From Ectocarpus siliculosus (Eukaryota > Sar > Phaeophyceae > Ectocarpales > Ectocarpaceae), in NCBI GenBank assembly GCA_000310025.1, contig FN649740.1:1421069-1485068 (forward strand): a DNA stretch of 64,000 nt. Direction: 5' to 3'. The notes beneath the pieces were generated by a model. It was not told the DNA's origin. It did no database searches and saw only the letters and a list, made by a program, of their open reading frames with translations. The position numbers were made by a program, and so were the translations under genes. Shown piece by piece: positions 12,001-25,416 of this stretch. Positions within the stretch are counted from its first letter, which is position 1; every line of letters begins with the position of its first letter.

Positions 12001-15000
12001 CCCTCGATACCTCTAGACGAAGAAAAGCTCCTGTTTCACTGTGTCGTCGCCAACGGCGAACCCGTTCAGACTAATTGTACAGCCCTTGGAGACCGAAACG
12101 GAGTACATCCTTAACTAATCTTCTTGGAAATGACGGGGGGGGGGGGGCATAAAGCACGCGGGTGAAACTTGGGCGGCTAGACAACACGAGTTGGTTGGCC
12201 CACGGAGGCTTGGAAATCGCTCTCTTCTTGTCCCACCTCCGCGGATAGTAGTATTGGCCGGGGTTCGGCCCTTGAGAAAACAGCCGCAATATTACGAAAC
12301 ATGACGCTCGCACGTGAAGACAACAACAACAACAACAACAACTTCGAGCACGGTGGTGGTGTCGCTTGGAAACAACTTCAAGCCTGGTGCAGACGGGTTT
12401 TGAAGGCGTGTGCTGGAGTGCGCAACGATTTTTGAAGGCACATGGTCAAACTCTGACCAACTGCAAAATCTCGGTATCGGTGGGGGCTGAGGCGAAGAAA
12501 ATCGACGGACATAAACGCCACGTACAAAACACACATGAAGCCAGCGGAGAACAGATAAGGGAAGTCCTGACTTTCCCTGTTGCTTGTTTGGTGTTATAAC
12601 CACTTGTTCCCTAGATTCATATCTCTCCCCCCACTTCTTCACTTTCTCTCGGCATCCCTCCCTCGGTTCCTGCCTTCTCTCTCGGCATTAACAAAACAGA
12701 GCCTCACGGATCTGCTGGTGTCGGCAGCGCTCTTCCGTAACATGGATCTGGCGCTCTGCCTGAACGTGTTTGGGTGTCTAGCGTGCTTCCAAGGGTGGCA
12801 TCAGGCTAGAGAGGAGCGCCGCCGAGCACGACATGGGGTCACGTACCCTAAGGTTGGTTGCAGTCCCCCCCCCCTTGTGAAGCTTGTCTGTCTGTCGCCA
12901 CTTAAAAACCTGGGAGTTAGGAAAGAAGACCAGGTACCACAAAACAGACAAATACAAGACATTAACCGTAACAATAGGTGCCCAGTAAATAGTACTATAC
13001 CTGGTGTTGGGTTACGCTACAGAGAAATACGAGACACGTCTCGGGTAAGATACAAGGTTCTTATGTGGTGCGCGCAGCGATAAGAGGCTTGTTGACAGCG
13101 TAATAATAGCGATTAATTAAACCGCGTTTGTTCCACACCAAGAGCAGGGCAATAGAAAAGTAAGATATGGTCACGATACAGCGATTAGGTGGAGGTGTGT
13201 CTTTGGTATGGTTGTCGAAAGTAGTCGGAAACTCGGGGAGGGTAACCTAGGTCGCTGAGCTAGACTTGGCATGACAGTACCGCTCTGCCATCACCCGGCA
13301 AAAAGTATAGCGTGGAACACAAGAGACGTGGAATAGTATAGCTGTATGCAAATCTGTAACTGCGGTACAAGTACTCCTGGCCTTTCTTCTCCCCGCTTTC
13401 CAAACATAGATGTTGGCGTGGGACTACCGGTAGGGCCTAAGTCGACACAGTGTATCCCCCCTCCACGTGTAGGGCCTAAAATCTACAACAGGGCGGGACT
13501 TCCAAGGCGACCTGCTCTCTGGCTCACTGTCTGAGAAGTGTTCTCACTTGGGACCCCTTGCTACACACCCACCCCTCGATTGATAGGTTGTCCTTGAGTG
13601 GGACTACATTATGCTCTGCGGTTACGTCAAGATCTTCGATATACTAGTAGGGCTCTGGCTGTGGGTAGGTCTTGGTTGGTCTTGGAGCGAAGACCGCGAC
13701 TACTCGGAGAGGCACAGCATCCGCATGCTGCTGGTCGCCATCACTACCGTCCAGACGCTCACGGACGTGTGGTGAGAGAAGCTTGACCGTCGCCTGTTTC
13801 GCAGGGGCGGGGACGGGGGCGAGTAGTAGGATAGGGGCGAGCGGAGGGGCCTAACAGTCCCGTGTTCGGGTTGTTGCTTGTCCTACCTACGGCGGATCTA
13901 CTAATGTGGCCGGTTTCAGACCACAAGAGAGGTCCTCGAAGGAATGCGGAACGACTATAAAGCAACAACAAAGACGAGAACGACAAGGAATGCGACGACA
14001 ACAACAGAAGCAACAGCAACAGTGACATCCTTCTCTCCCCCTCCCTCCGCCCGTGGCCAATTTGTCTAAACCAAAGGCACGAAAATCATGAGTACCCTCC
14101 CCCCGGCCACTCGCCCCCCTTGTCGCGTTGTTTCCTCGGTGTGTGTGGCAGGTCCGTGTTTCTTGGCATCACGGTGTCCCTTCTGGTGTCTCAGTACCTA
14201 TTGAGGAAGGAGAAGTCGGCGGACGCCGCACGAAACGCCTTCGGTGACGGGCAAGGGGGTGACAAGGATGTCGAGGTGAGTAGCAGGGCCAGGCCGCTGC
14301 CGCCGGCGCCGCAACCGCCCCCGACCAAGCGACAGTAGGCATCGTAGCACTCACTTTGGTCATCTTCGTAATATTTCTGGGCTCGGTGAATCCGCCGGCC
14401 TTCAGCTACGCTTGATTTTTTATCGGTTTATTCTCGTCCGGCAGCGCATCTCGATGCAATACCGCCCTTGTGATACTTGTGGATGAAATACAGGGGTTAA
14501 GAACGGCTGACTCTTCCGTGTGTAAGAAAGTTTGACCTACTGTACTTCAAGTTTGCCACATATCAACAACGAATCAGCAACAACAACTTGCCACAGCAAC
14601 ATTACAACAACATCAACCGCGACGACACCTACACCCAGATCGCGCGCAGCCTGTCCACGGGACGCCTGCTCGCTTCCCCTCCCATGAGCTCAGAGGAAGC
14701 GTCTTCGGCCGACGAGGGTGGCGGGAGAAGGGGAAGGAGGGACGACACCGAGAGCAGCGACGACAGCTACAGCACGGGAGAAAGCGACACGGAAAGCGAC
14801 ACGGAAAGCGACGACGAGGTGCTTTGTGCCGCGTGGGGTGATGGGACGGTATCAAGGGAAACGGTATATTTTTCGTGCGTCAACAAAGCCAAGAGCTATG
14901 TGCCAACCTCTTCTTTTTTTGTTGTTGTACCCATGGAAATTTTTAAACGTTGTTCACGGTTTCGTTTGCACATGGGCCCATACAAGGTTATTGGGGGCAC

Positions 15001-18000
15001 ATTCGGAGACTGCATCGTTCGTGCTGTGGTCTAGGCTCTTATTCTTTTTGAACTCGTGTTGGATAGACCGAGGAAACGTCTGCACGAGCGGGATGAACCC
15101 GTCTCCTCCTTGCTACGTTTGTATCCTACTTCCCACAGCAGGGAGAGCAATCCCATCACGTGATAAAACTATACTGGCTGAATCTGCTCGAGATGAAAAC
15201 ACGAATAAGCACCTCAAAAAGAAGGAGAAAACACAACTCCTGTATGCCCTTCCTCTGTGTGAGCTCGGCTAGTGCGTCCAAACATACCGAAATGCGTAAA
15301 ACTGACGCCCTGAGAGTTAAAGGGAGTGAGAAACTGTTCTTGTCGTCGTTGTTTTTGTAATTGTTTTTGTTGTGGAAAATGGTGGTGATGGTGATTCTGC
15401 TTTAACTTAGTGGCTTTGACGATGGTGGTAGTGGTGATGATGGCTATATTTCCTCCGAGGACACTGACCGTATCCAACTACTAGATAGAAATAATCGCAA
15501 TCGTTGGTATCCAGATTATCAAGATGAGGAACACAGAGCAGAATTTCTTGTCATTATTGTTGTTATTGACGTTGCGACTATGTCCGGGATGCGCGACGGC
15601 AACTTCCATCAGGCGTTCCTCGAAAAACGGGCGACAGTATCAGGCGTCGACATCAAACTAGGAAACGCAGCAGCGGCACAACCGGCATCCTCCTTCCTAT
15701 TGGGTACCGCCACAGCAACAACGCTGGGGGACGGGAGTGCCGTAGTGACGACCCAGCCTACACAAGGGGCCCCGTGGCCTTCCTCAAACGGTGGCCCTAG
15801 AGCAGCGCCCAGGCGGCGGAGCATGTTCGCGCCGGGGGGCAATCGACTGGTGTACAAACGGGCATTCAGCGCCAGGTGGGTGGGATTTAGGGTTGAGGGC
15901 GTTTGAACTTCACCAAACAAGTTTCGTTCCCGCCCTGAATCTCGTAGCTCGGCTGATGTTGTACATTAATTGTACGCACACGTATCATAGGGAACCCTGC
16001 ATATATGCGAATCATGGTGCTTCATTGTTGGCCGGTAGAGTCGTGCACACAAAATATGGCAAATCAACCCGTGACTGTTGAGTTTTCTAAGCCAAAAACC
16101 TTCGCCGCGGTCTAATCCCCAGCTCCAGCTGCATGTCAAACGCGCGCCCGACGGTAGTGTTCAAAAACTAGCACGAGGTTGTGTTCTCAAAACGAACGTG
16201 AAGTCAGTTGGATTGGGTCGCGAAAACAGGGAATCCTCATCTACAGAAGGCGGGGAGATGTGCTCTTTCTATCATCTCCACTGAATAAAGAAACAGTCTC
16301 GACCGATATTTTGCCCCTTACGTACATATTTTGATAACCGTCAGCGCGAACGGTTGTTCAAAGTTCTCCGTGTTCCCCTGCAAGACCAATAACTACTGCG
16401 CAATTTAGCCCTTCTTGTCGGATCGGGCTACGTCAAACGGTTGGCTTGATGTGCTTGGTTCACTTAGGATCGTTTTGTACCCCTCATCCTCCCACACCTG
16501 AGACATCACTCCCCCACCTTCTGGAAAGCGCGGGATTCCTCGATACCCCTGTCCCTTCTCTGCTTTTCTTCGGCACGATGTGTCGTTCTCTTAGGTTCTT
16601 CTTGGATTCATAGGGATGGTTGCCCGGCGGCATGCTAGGTAGTCCCACAGATATTCGAATAGTAGACATTCGTGCAACCCCCAACCCTCTCCCTCGCCTT
16701 GAGTATGTCCTGTCTTTTCATGGACGTTCGCAAGGGAGGGCCTTTCGAAGTTTCTCTGCGATCATGCAATCTCCTCCCCCCGTCCCACGAAACGCTACTA
16801 CCTTCATGGGTGGGAAAGATCGTCGTCGGACGATAGTACAATCGGCGGGGAGAATACTGGCGATGGCGGCGGACCCCCCCCGCCTGACGCGGTCACCCTG
16901 GATAGGTCGTTCACCAGCACGACGGAGGAGTTCGGCTCTGCATGGGACGCCCTTCGTACCTGCGCTAGCTTCAGGCAAGAGTTACGGGAGCACAGAGAAG
17001 TCGAGGGGAGGCGGGGGAGGATTAACTGAAGTTGAACGGAGACATATTGGACGCGTATGTGGCCGTGACCTCCTCACTTGCGTTTGTTGTATGTCGGTGT
17101 CAGAATGAACTTCCTTGGGGGGGTGGAATCGGTCAACACCAGTAACATCGACTCACCTTACACTCCGTTGGCTGAAACTGTAACCACGTGAATTTATCCT
17201 TTTAAACGTTGTCGTTGGTTCGAAAGGTGCCGGATAGGCCGCCTACCGGAGGTGGAAACCCTCGCTGGGCACCTTCGGGGTCAGGGGTTCGTCGTGGTCG
17301 CGTCGGGGCCGGTAGCCGACGGCCGCACCAAGATCTACGCGTGCGCCCGCGGGATAGGGGTGGAAGCACTCTTCTTTGCAGAGCTGGTGCGTTGTTGTCT
17401 ATTGACGTGCTTTCGCGCTAAGACTTCCCGCTGCTTTTCATCTCTTGGCTCTCACCCTCTGCTCCTTCACTGAGTCTGCCTTTGCTCCTCTCGCGTGTTC
17501 CATCTCTAGCCGATATGCTCGTCCCCCGCCTACATTTACATAGACTATGTATGTGTAGACTGCATGTTTCACGCAAACACGCTCAGCGTACCCCATTATT
17601 TGTTCCTGTCCGCTAACAAGTCGATAAATGAAGCACGATCGGTCGTAGGGTAGTTAGAACCCGCGAGCACCGGGGTTAGAGAGATCGAAGGAGGGAGGAG
17701 CCAGCGCTAGGAACACGCAAGCCTCGCGCCTGCTCCCCCTCAAAACTGTCCATTTAAAGATTTTCCAGAAACAAACGTACTGTACCGCGTAAGTTGTTAG
17801 CACCGACTGTTGACGGCGTCGTCTGTGTAGGAAAGGCGATCCATCGAAAGGCGTGAAGCATGGTCCATGGTCAATTGACTCTCTTTGAATTAAGATCGAC
17901 AAGCAACTGACTACACCCCCTACCCGCCGCCCCGCCCCGACCCCCCTAACCGCCGTGGAACAACAACGAATACGGGCTCAGGTATTCGAGAAAGAGATGC

Positions 18001-18107
18001 ACGAGCTGGCATTCACGTTCAAGTGTCAGGACGAACGCCTGACGTCGAGGTTCGTGTGCCACATGCACCTGCGTCGGGTTATCGGCGACCATCAGCCGAT
18101 CGCATAG
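5398..18107 (+). CDS. Large multi-pass membrane protein of unknown family (17 exons)
   Basis: I do not recognise the family. Exons: 5398-5760, 6240-7042, 7504-7657, 8081-8530, 8906-9436, 10032-10271, 10554-10775, 11199-11282, 11800-11958, 12700-12852, 13587-13771, 14152-14275, 14597-14818, 15613-15875, 16819-16999, 17252-17386, 17982-18107. Phases match at every junction, giving 1,464 residues. Residues 1-767 are soluble, low-complexity and Ser/Ala/Gly-rich, with a 12-Gln run at 8969-9004. Residues about 770-1135 carry 8-9 hydrophobic segments (for example CLLTLAVSFM, ALSTAVLVSLFM, IVVGIAAGL, LLAAMALAVMAGVAG, FDILVGLWLWVGLGW, FLGITVSLLVSQYLL). Then follow an acidic Ser/Asp stretch and a C-terminal soluble region (GQGFVVVASGPVADGRTKIY; CQDERLTSRFVCHMHLRRV) ending at TAG 18105-18107. 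Exon 9 uses a GC donor (gcaaga). Weakest junctions: the end of exon 2 (7042), start of exon 14 (15613) and end of exon 15 (gtcgag donor). It could be two genes, but phase continuity argues for one. Confidence 0.75.
8969..9004 (+). repeat. CAG/CAA repeat encoding 12 glutamines
   Basis: In-frame CAG run with one CAA inside exon 5 of the membrane-protein gene, after ARRKE and before PRREEND. A coding microsatellite, likely length-polymorphic. Confidence 0.9.
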
Positions 18108-20604
18108 ACTACTTCTTCTGCACCGGCCGCTCGGTTGGTGTTTTTTTTTCTCGTTGAAAGCGGAGGGAGGAATGGATGCCGATCGAACAACAGTCAGTGG
18201 ATCGAATCGAGTGTCGAAAGAAGTTTCCACGTCAACAATAACGTACTTCGCCATTGAAGAGATTGGTCAGCGTTCTTGATCTTGCTGAGAGCTACTCAGT
18301 GGTTTAGAATATTGAAGTGACCGGAACGAGCCGGGAGCAAAACGTGACTTATTCATTTAGGGACTTTCGAGGCCTCATCTCACCGTGGTTTGCACTTGTC
18401 TCTCTCTCCATGTCTTGAATCATATCATATGTATGTGGCGACCAGTCAGAAAAGCCTGATGGGTGCCAAAAAAACGAAGAACGCACCCACCAACCGACAC
18501 ACAAATAAGAATTGTTCGCATACGAACGGAGAAAGGAGGAGCACAACACAGTAAACTTTTCGGGGGAATACACCGCAGGCATAGGCGATAGTTTCTCTGC
18601 ACTGAACGTGCAAAGGGAAACAAGATTTGTGAAAAACACTTCTTTCGCCCCACCCCGGGGGTCTGGCTGTGTTCACCTCTGGTACCACCACCACCTCGGA
18701 GACGTGCATCATTTCATGTATGTTCAGTACTCACTCATTACCTCTAATCTTACGCGTCGAGTGTTGTGGGAGGCGCCTATTTTACAACAACACCAGCCGG
18801 CGGCCTTGGGGCCCTTTCACACAGCTACTCTACGCAAGACCCTCAAGCCATTCTTCCCGCTCAAAACATTTACGGTGGCCCCTGACAAGTCCCGTTGTCT
18901 CTAGGCAGGTCGGGGCGCCGGGTAGTTCTTCACTGCCGAATACTCTTCCAGAACACACAAAAAAACAACCAAGAAAATCGGGTGGGGGGACAAAAGCAAA
19001 GGAAATCAACCGAGCTAAATATTCTTGGCGCGCCCGAAACAATTAGCGATTACGCGCTAGTCGTTCGTCGCTGGTAGAGCCAGACGTTCCTCATCTTCAG
19101 CTTTCGCACGCCAACCTACCTTGGAACTGCTATACTGTTGCTATCTACTGCCGTGTACCAACTCCTCCCGTACGTATCTACATTGACGGAGCCACAGAGA
19201 GATAAGAAAGCAATATCGAGAAGCTCTACAATGCATGAATGCATAAATCCGTTTTATCTAAAAGCTTCGTCCCACTGCTATAAGTCTATAATAGTCACAC
19301 CCTCGTCTACACGTTCAGGCAGCACCGATGCAGCTACACCAGGCCTACAACAAGAGAGACTGGAAACGAGCAAAAAACAAAACAAAAAAAAGAAGCAAAA
19401 AAGTCGGAGGCAAAAACGCCACACCCTCAGCAGGTGGGAAATGCCCAGAAAGTCGCCCTCGGTTTTTTGCGCCAACAGGCTAACGTTTCCCCCACGTCCA
19501 GGCAACCGTAGAAGTAGACGTGAGGACAAAATTCGCCGCCTCTACTTGTTGTCTCTTTACTTGGCGCCGCGTGCGCCCGTTCACACAAAAAAAACGACGG
19601 CAATCGTTCGTGCTTTATTCTTTCTCGTTCACTCGGACAGAGCACCGCACCCACACAGCCGACGTGCATCGCGTATCAACATTTAAAGCGATGTGACCCC
19701 TCCTCTAAAAACGTAAGTGTCTAAGTCAGTAATTTCCACCCGTCTCCAGTCATAATCCAACACCAACACAACCTTTCACCTGTTGTTTCGGGGGGCAAAT
19801 AAACAAACGCATTCATCCTGAGCACATCGTAGCAAGCACTCAGATACCAAGGCAGTACCCACACCACATGCCCGCTCTCTCCGACGGTTCCAAGGGACAA
19901 AAAAAAGAAGGGTGCAGCAGTCTTAGCCCCCCGCCGCAGCATACTTTTGATGTGTATATATTTATACCCGGAAAAAAAAAAAAAGGGGGCCGTCGAACCT
20001 TTTCTTCTTCTCGGTTCGATTCTACAAAGAAAGTCGCCCGGAGGCGAAAGGACGAGACGTGTGTATCGGGAAAAACAACGGTGGGCGAGCAAACGCTCGA
20101 GGAGCAACTCTCGCGCGCACACAGACACATATATTGTTCTTGCCCACGACAACAGCACCTCTAAGGTATGCAATAACAGGCCCACATTTGAGGAAGAGGA
20201 GAACGACGACTGCCAACGACACACCCACTTCGGCCGAACCCTAGGCAAGCCCACGGCAAGTTCTCCCCGTTGGGCAACTTATCCATCACTCCTCCCGTTG
20301 CCCCTCAAAAAAGCCAACAAAATAATAACCCGTCTTCCCGCATCGTCAGCGAAGGAACAAGCATAACCCGCCTTCCCATCATCGTTCCCGGCGTGCCGGC
20401 GTTACTTCCAGCACCCTCGTTGAAAAAAACAAAAAAAAAACAACGCCAAATCCATGAGAAAATGAATGGATCCAATCGACCCAACAAACCGCGCGCCCCT
20501 TAAGTCTGCCTCCTCCGTTCACATCGATCGATCTGATGTCACATTGCCTACCTCACGAAATTACAGCCCGAAACAACACTAGAGACGACGGCCCGACTGT
20601 TCGG
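18108..20604. other. Convergent intergenic region, no gene seen
   Basis: This lies between the stop of the plus-strand membrane-protein gene and the stop of the minus-strand bHLH-PAS gene, so it should hold both 3' UTRs. ORFs of 60-180 codons exist on both strands, but none shows family motifs, splice-consistent neighbours or coding-like codon pattern. It is rich in short A-runs (for example 19370-19400, 19972-19984, 20424-20440). Confidence 0.5.
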
Positions 20605-23600
20605 TCAACCGACATTAGCTCTAATACGAACGCAGCTGCCGCTACCGCTGCCGCCGCTACCCCCGCCGCCGCCTACCCCGGCCGTACCACCGGCAGCAGT
20701 GGCAGCAACAGCAGCAGCTGCTGCTGCTGCAGAAGCGGGGGCGGAGACACCGCCGGTGGCGGGGGAGTCGAGGATGCAGATGCAGAAGTGCATTGGTCTG
20801 AGCTGGTCATCGTGGACGGCGGAGATCTGAACCACGCCCCCCCCCGGGTTGCCGTTGAAGATCTTGCCCGGCACCTGGAAGAACGGGGGGTTGCCAGTGA
20901 CTCCGCGCATGCTGAGGATCGAACTGATCATGCTGTTCACGCACACAAGGAAAAACAAAAGTTGGGTTACGTACGTGGGAGGTCAGCGAAACGCGGCAGA
21001 ATTGGAACTGGGAGGGGAGGCAGAGCAGCACGCGGTAGCTGTGAACGCGGAGGGAATGAGCGCTTGCGACACAGGCTTTTTTGTGGTTCCTCTTGTCGTC
21101 GTTGCAACGCATACGCTGCGGACAAAGCACCCCGAAATGGACGGGGGAGGCGGCGAGTACACCACACCGTTTCCTTCGCCGCGGCGGCAGTACAAGGACA
21201 ACGGGCACGCACGGCGACCAAAAACACACCTGGAGCAAACCCCAGCAATATCCCCAACACGAAACGTGAACCGTAGTCTCCTCCTCCCAAACGCACCTGA
21301 AAGTGTGCTGGAGGAACGGGTCCGCCACGAGGTCGAATATCGTCATGAACAACGCCTCCTCCTTCCTGAAACCCGTGACCTGGGTCAGCCGGGTGTTGCA
21401 GTCCACGAGGTTGCCGTTCACGTTGGCGATGGCCATCGGCATCGGCAGCGTCCGGAACACCCTCTCGTAGTTCACGTGCGACAGCGCGCGCGCGGTGGCC
21501 GCAAGGTTGGCCGCCCCCGAGGCCGACCCCGTACCGCCGACCGCGCCGCCCATCGCCACCGGCGCCCTGCCGGTAGCCGCCGCCGCCGCCCCCGCCGCTG
21601 CCGACGGGGCCACGGGCATCCCGTCGGCGCCCCTTCTGGCAGTCGCCGACAAGCTCGGGAACCCCGGCACGATCTGCTCCTCGCCCTGTTGCGGCGGGGT
21701 CGGCGGAGGAAACACCATCGCTCTCGCCGCCGTCATGGCTGACGTTGGTCTCCCCATGTCGCCATCGTCGTCGAGCGACAGCAGCGTGTCCAACATCGTG
21801 TTTGACGACGGCCTTTCGACGACAACCCCAACGCCAGCGCCGCGATCGCCACCGCCGTGCTGCTGCGGGGGAAGAGCCGGGGCGGGGGCGCCCGAAGGCG
21901 GCGGCTTCACTGTTCGGCCGGCCGCCGTACCCGCGCCCGCTGCGGCCGCCGCCGCTGCCGCCGATGACGGTGACGCTGCTCTCGAGTTGTGCAAGAGCTG
22001 GAGGATTCTCGCGCGCTCCGCTTCCGACTGCGCGTGCTGGCGCTGCAGGTGCGCGATGTAGTCCGTCGCTTCGGAGAGGACGGCAGACTTGCTTGCCTTA
22101 ACGTCCACCCCGAACTGGCTCAGCATCCGCCGCAGGTCCTCGATGCGCTGGCTGATCTTTAGAGACCTGTGCGTTTCGGTGTTTGTTTTTATTGGCGTTG
22201 TTGGAGGGAGCGAAACAATGATCAACAGGACCTGGTCACCAGCGGGCAAAACAAACTCTCTAATATTGCAAAAATACAAACAGGAGGAAAAGTCCCAAAT
22301 CGCTATTCTGCTGTTGAAGAAAAAAAATTAAGAACCTACCGCTTCTGCTCTCGCGCGTTCCGCTCCAACCGCCTCTTGTTTTGCACCGTGGGTGCCTTGG
22401 TCATCGACCCGCCGTTCCCGCCGCCGCTAACGCCCGAACTCGAACTCGTTTTCGACGCCTTCGTTGTCGTGCCTCCATCGCCCCCATCCCCGCCCCCACC
22501 TGTCCGGGTGCTATGTTTTGTGTCGGACGACGTTGTCCAGCCGGCCTGCCCCTCCACCCTCCCCGTCATGCCCCCGACGCCGCCGGCCATGCCGCCGGCG
22601 GGGTGGTGGTGCTTTTGCCTGCTCTTGCTGCTGCTACCGCCGCCGCTTTTTTCGCCCCGGGAGGAGCGCTTCGCCGGCGCCGCTGCTTCCGAGGTATGCC
22701 TTTTTCGGTCGTGGGAGGCGTGAACCTGGACGAGGGGTAGGCGACGGCGGCCGGGGGTGGTTCAGGGTAGGGAAACGGAGAGTTTTTTCGTCCAAGCATG
22801 GACGATTTTTTGAATGGTGAATTGCTGTTACAACAACCTTACGGTCAATAAAAGTGCCCCCCCCCGACAAAAAAAAACACCACCCTGCCGAACCGTCAAC
22901 TCAACCGTAGAGAAGCGGCCCAGAAATAACAAGCCCTCCCCATATCAACCCCCGCTACCAGTCGCCGTACGCTATGTAGGCACTTCTTTCGCAGGCTCGC
23001 GATGTGTGTCTGGGGTGTGTCTGGTGTAAATTGGTGTGCCGGATGAGTGCTGGCCACACGTAGGCATCGCCCCCCCCCTGGCACACGAAATCTTGCCTTT
23101 TCTTTTACAAAAAGATACGTCGGTAGTAGCTAATCTACGTGCTGTCGGCCCTTGTACAAAAAAAAACAAGCAAAGCTAGCATGCATACGACTTGTGGGAA
23201 CGCAGATGAACACAAACTCATAAACACATGCATACTTCCATCCATACTTCGTACATAGGTAGAATATCTCCTACGACGGCCCCCACCTCCTTCGCCTCCG
23301 GCTTGACCTTGTCCAACCTAATCTTGGGCTCCGACACCACGACCCCCTTCCGCGCGCCGCCACGCCCCTGCTGGACCTTCGCGTTTGAGTCCGCCCCCCC
23401 CCCACCACTGCTGCCGTTGCTGCTACCGCCGTCCTGCTGCTGGTACCTGTCCTCGTTCCAGCCGTTCCCGCCGCCGCCGCCGCCGCCGCCAGGGTTCGGG
23501 GCCGGCGGTGGTGGTCCTGGACCGGACGCCTCCGCGGAAGGGTTTCCGGCGTCGACGTCGTCGTCTTGGTCGGTCTCTCCGTCGCCATCCTACATACGGG

Positions 23601-24709
23601 GAACGAGTGCGGATGGGAAATAGGGGGAATAATAATTAGGCGTTCGCTGCATGCACGTTCTAAAAAAAAAATTGGGTACAGGAGAAGTCGCACACATCAG
23701 GTTCAGCAGGGAGACCCTTACAAACACCGTTTGTTATTGCAAATATATAGTCTATCCCCCCCCCAACCCCATGGTCGCACGTGATGAGAAACGCAGCCTG
23801 GGCCGGCCAAACACCTGCATATTGTTCCGTCCCGGCATTGTAGGGGTGCGAGGTGGATGTCCTACGGGATTCGTTATCCATGAGTACACCCCCCCCCCCG
23901 CCTCCCAACCCCGTGATCTAGAATGTACTTCAACGTCGTGGCGAGAGGCTCTCTCTGGTTGAATTTGTTGACAACACACGCACTAAGAAACTGCCGTGCG
24001 GATGATTGAAATCCTCGCGAAGCCGCAGCAGCAGCAGTAACGAACGAGGGCAACATATCCGGGCCGCCACACAAGACGACCCTAAGCACCAAACGGCGGA
24101 GAGGGATTCGGTGGTGCTTGTGCTGGCTGCTGCTGTTGGGTACGCACGTTCAATACGCCAAGACGGGATCTTGCTGATCGAAAAAAAACACTCAAACCCT
24201 GGGCCTCGATGCGTTTTCCTGGTTCGTTGAGGCACCCCGTCAAACAGGCGAGAGAGTAAAGCTCGGTGATCTCAGAAAACTAGGTGCCTGGGGGTCTTCT
24301 GCTTATCGGCAACGCACGCAACAGAGCGCTGAAGCCACTCTCGTTTGGTGGTGCGCTATGGGTTCGTGCTTGACTTCTATTCTAGACTGCACACAGAAGA
24401 GACGTGCTTTTTCTTCGTAAAAGAACAAGTCTTGCTCTGGCCTGCCTGCCCCATGGGGAAAACTTGAAAACACATTGGCACCTGGTCCATAGGTCTCGAG
24501 TCATCTTGCAACGAGGCGTTGCACGCGCGGTCCATCTCCAGGTTGTCTAGCGAAAAGGGAAACCACTCGTCGCCTCCCTCCACCTCCGCCATGACGAACG
24601 GGCCCACATCCCCATCCTCGTCACCAAACAAGGCCATTGCCCTCCTTCTTCTCCAGCTTTCCCTTTTCCCACCCCCGTCCCTGCCTCCCTCCGCTCTACT
24701 CGCTTCCAA
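20605..24709 (-). CDS. bHLH-PAS transcription factor
   Basis: Nuclear DNA-binding regulator with a basic helix-loop-helix followed by a PAS fold. Exons on the minus strand: 24482-24709, 23287-23589, 22340-22725, 21297-22166, 20605-20932 (704 residues from the ATG at 24709; a second in-frame ATG at 24637, MALFGDEDGD, gives 680 and is equally likely). The basic region RRLERNAREQKR is split from helix 1 (SLKISQRIEDLRRML) by the intron 22167-22339. The loop and helix 2 are GVDVKASKSAVLSEATDYI, followed by a short Gln/Glu-rich coiled stretch. The PAS domain starts at YERVFRTLPMPMAIANVNG, continues LVDCNTRLTQVTGF, and finishes in the last exon at QISAVHDDQLRPMHFCICI. Linkers are poly-Ala, poly-Gly and Pro/Gln-rich, including an acidic stretch in exon 2. 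The domain order matches bHLH-PAS proteins described in diatoms and other stramenopiles; target genes and ligand are unknown. One PAS domain is visible, whereas metazoan bHLH-PAS proteins usually have two. Confidence 0.92.
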
Positions 24710-25202
24710 AAAACACTCGCGTCGCAGGGGTGTCTGCCTCCCCCGCCCTCCTTATCTGTCTGTGGTCTCGCGGTCCGTCTCTCGGCCTCTCTCTGTACTC
24801 TCGCTCTCGTGAGATGGGGCGTTGTTTATGCTCGCGTCCTCTCTGGTGTTGCCCTCTGAACTCCGGGCTCAAACCACAAATACCCACGTACGTATCTCCC
24901 CGGGCTGTTCGGCGGATGACACCGATTGCGTCACCGCTACAAACATGTGATGTAATAGCGACCAACCAGGAGGCGTTATTTGCGGTCCTGCAGTTGTCCC
25001 CCCCTGCGGGACGGGAAAAAAATACCCGCGAACCCTGCCGTGGGATGATCCTCGATGCATGCACACCCGCAGATTCACGGTGGGGTCAGATCGGAGTACC
25101 ACACGGTGTGCCGTATCCCTTTCATGTTGTTTTTCGGCGAGATTGGGGCACCTCTCTCCAGACGTACGTCAGTGTGGTGCAACTGGCGCGGCTTGCCATT
25201 TG

Positions 25203-25416
25203 TTGCGTAAGATACCACCCCCCCTGGACCGGTTTTCATTCAAAGTACTCGCGCTCTGCTGCAACGACAGCGGTGGCCGTGCCGAAAGAGGCGGCATTGG
25301 GACCATTTCGTCGAGAGATCTTTCCGAATTTTGATGTGCTTGTGGCATCCTCGTCGTCGTCGAGTAGTTGGGCCTTGAAAAATCTGTTCGGGGGTGTGGT
25401 ATCTACTGTATGCAAC
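25203..25416. mobile_element. MITE-like element, copy 1
   Basis: Imperfect terminal inverted repeats: the left end gttgcgtaagatacca-cccccctggaccg faces the right end cgggggtgtggtatctactgtatgcaac. The interior (cgtcgagag, tcctcgtcgtcg) is shared with the element at 41498-41721. No coding capacity. Confidence 0.7.

Noticed and set aside
20849-22061. Long plus-strand frames (20849-21742, 21495-22061)
   Set aside because: They lie opposite the bHLH-PAS exon 4 and are open because of its GC-rich poly-Ala/Gly codons; no motifs.
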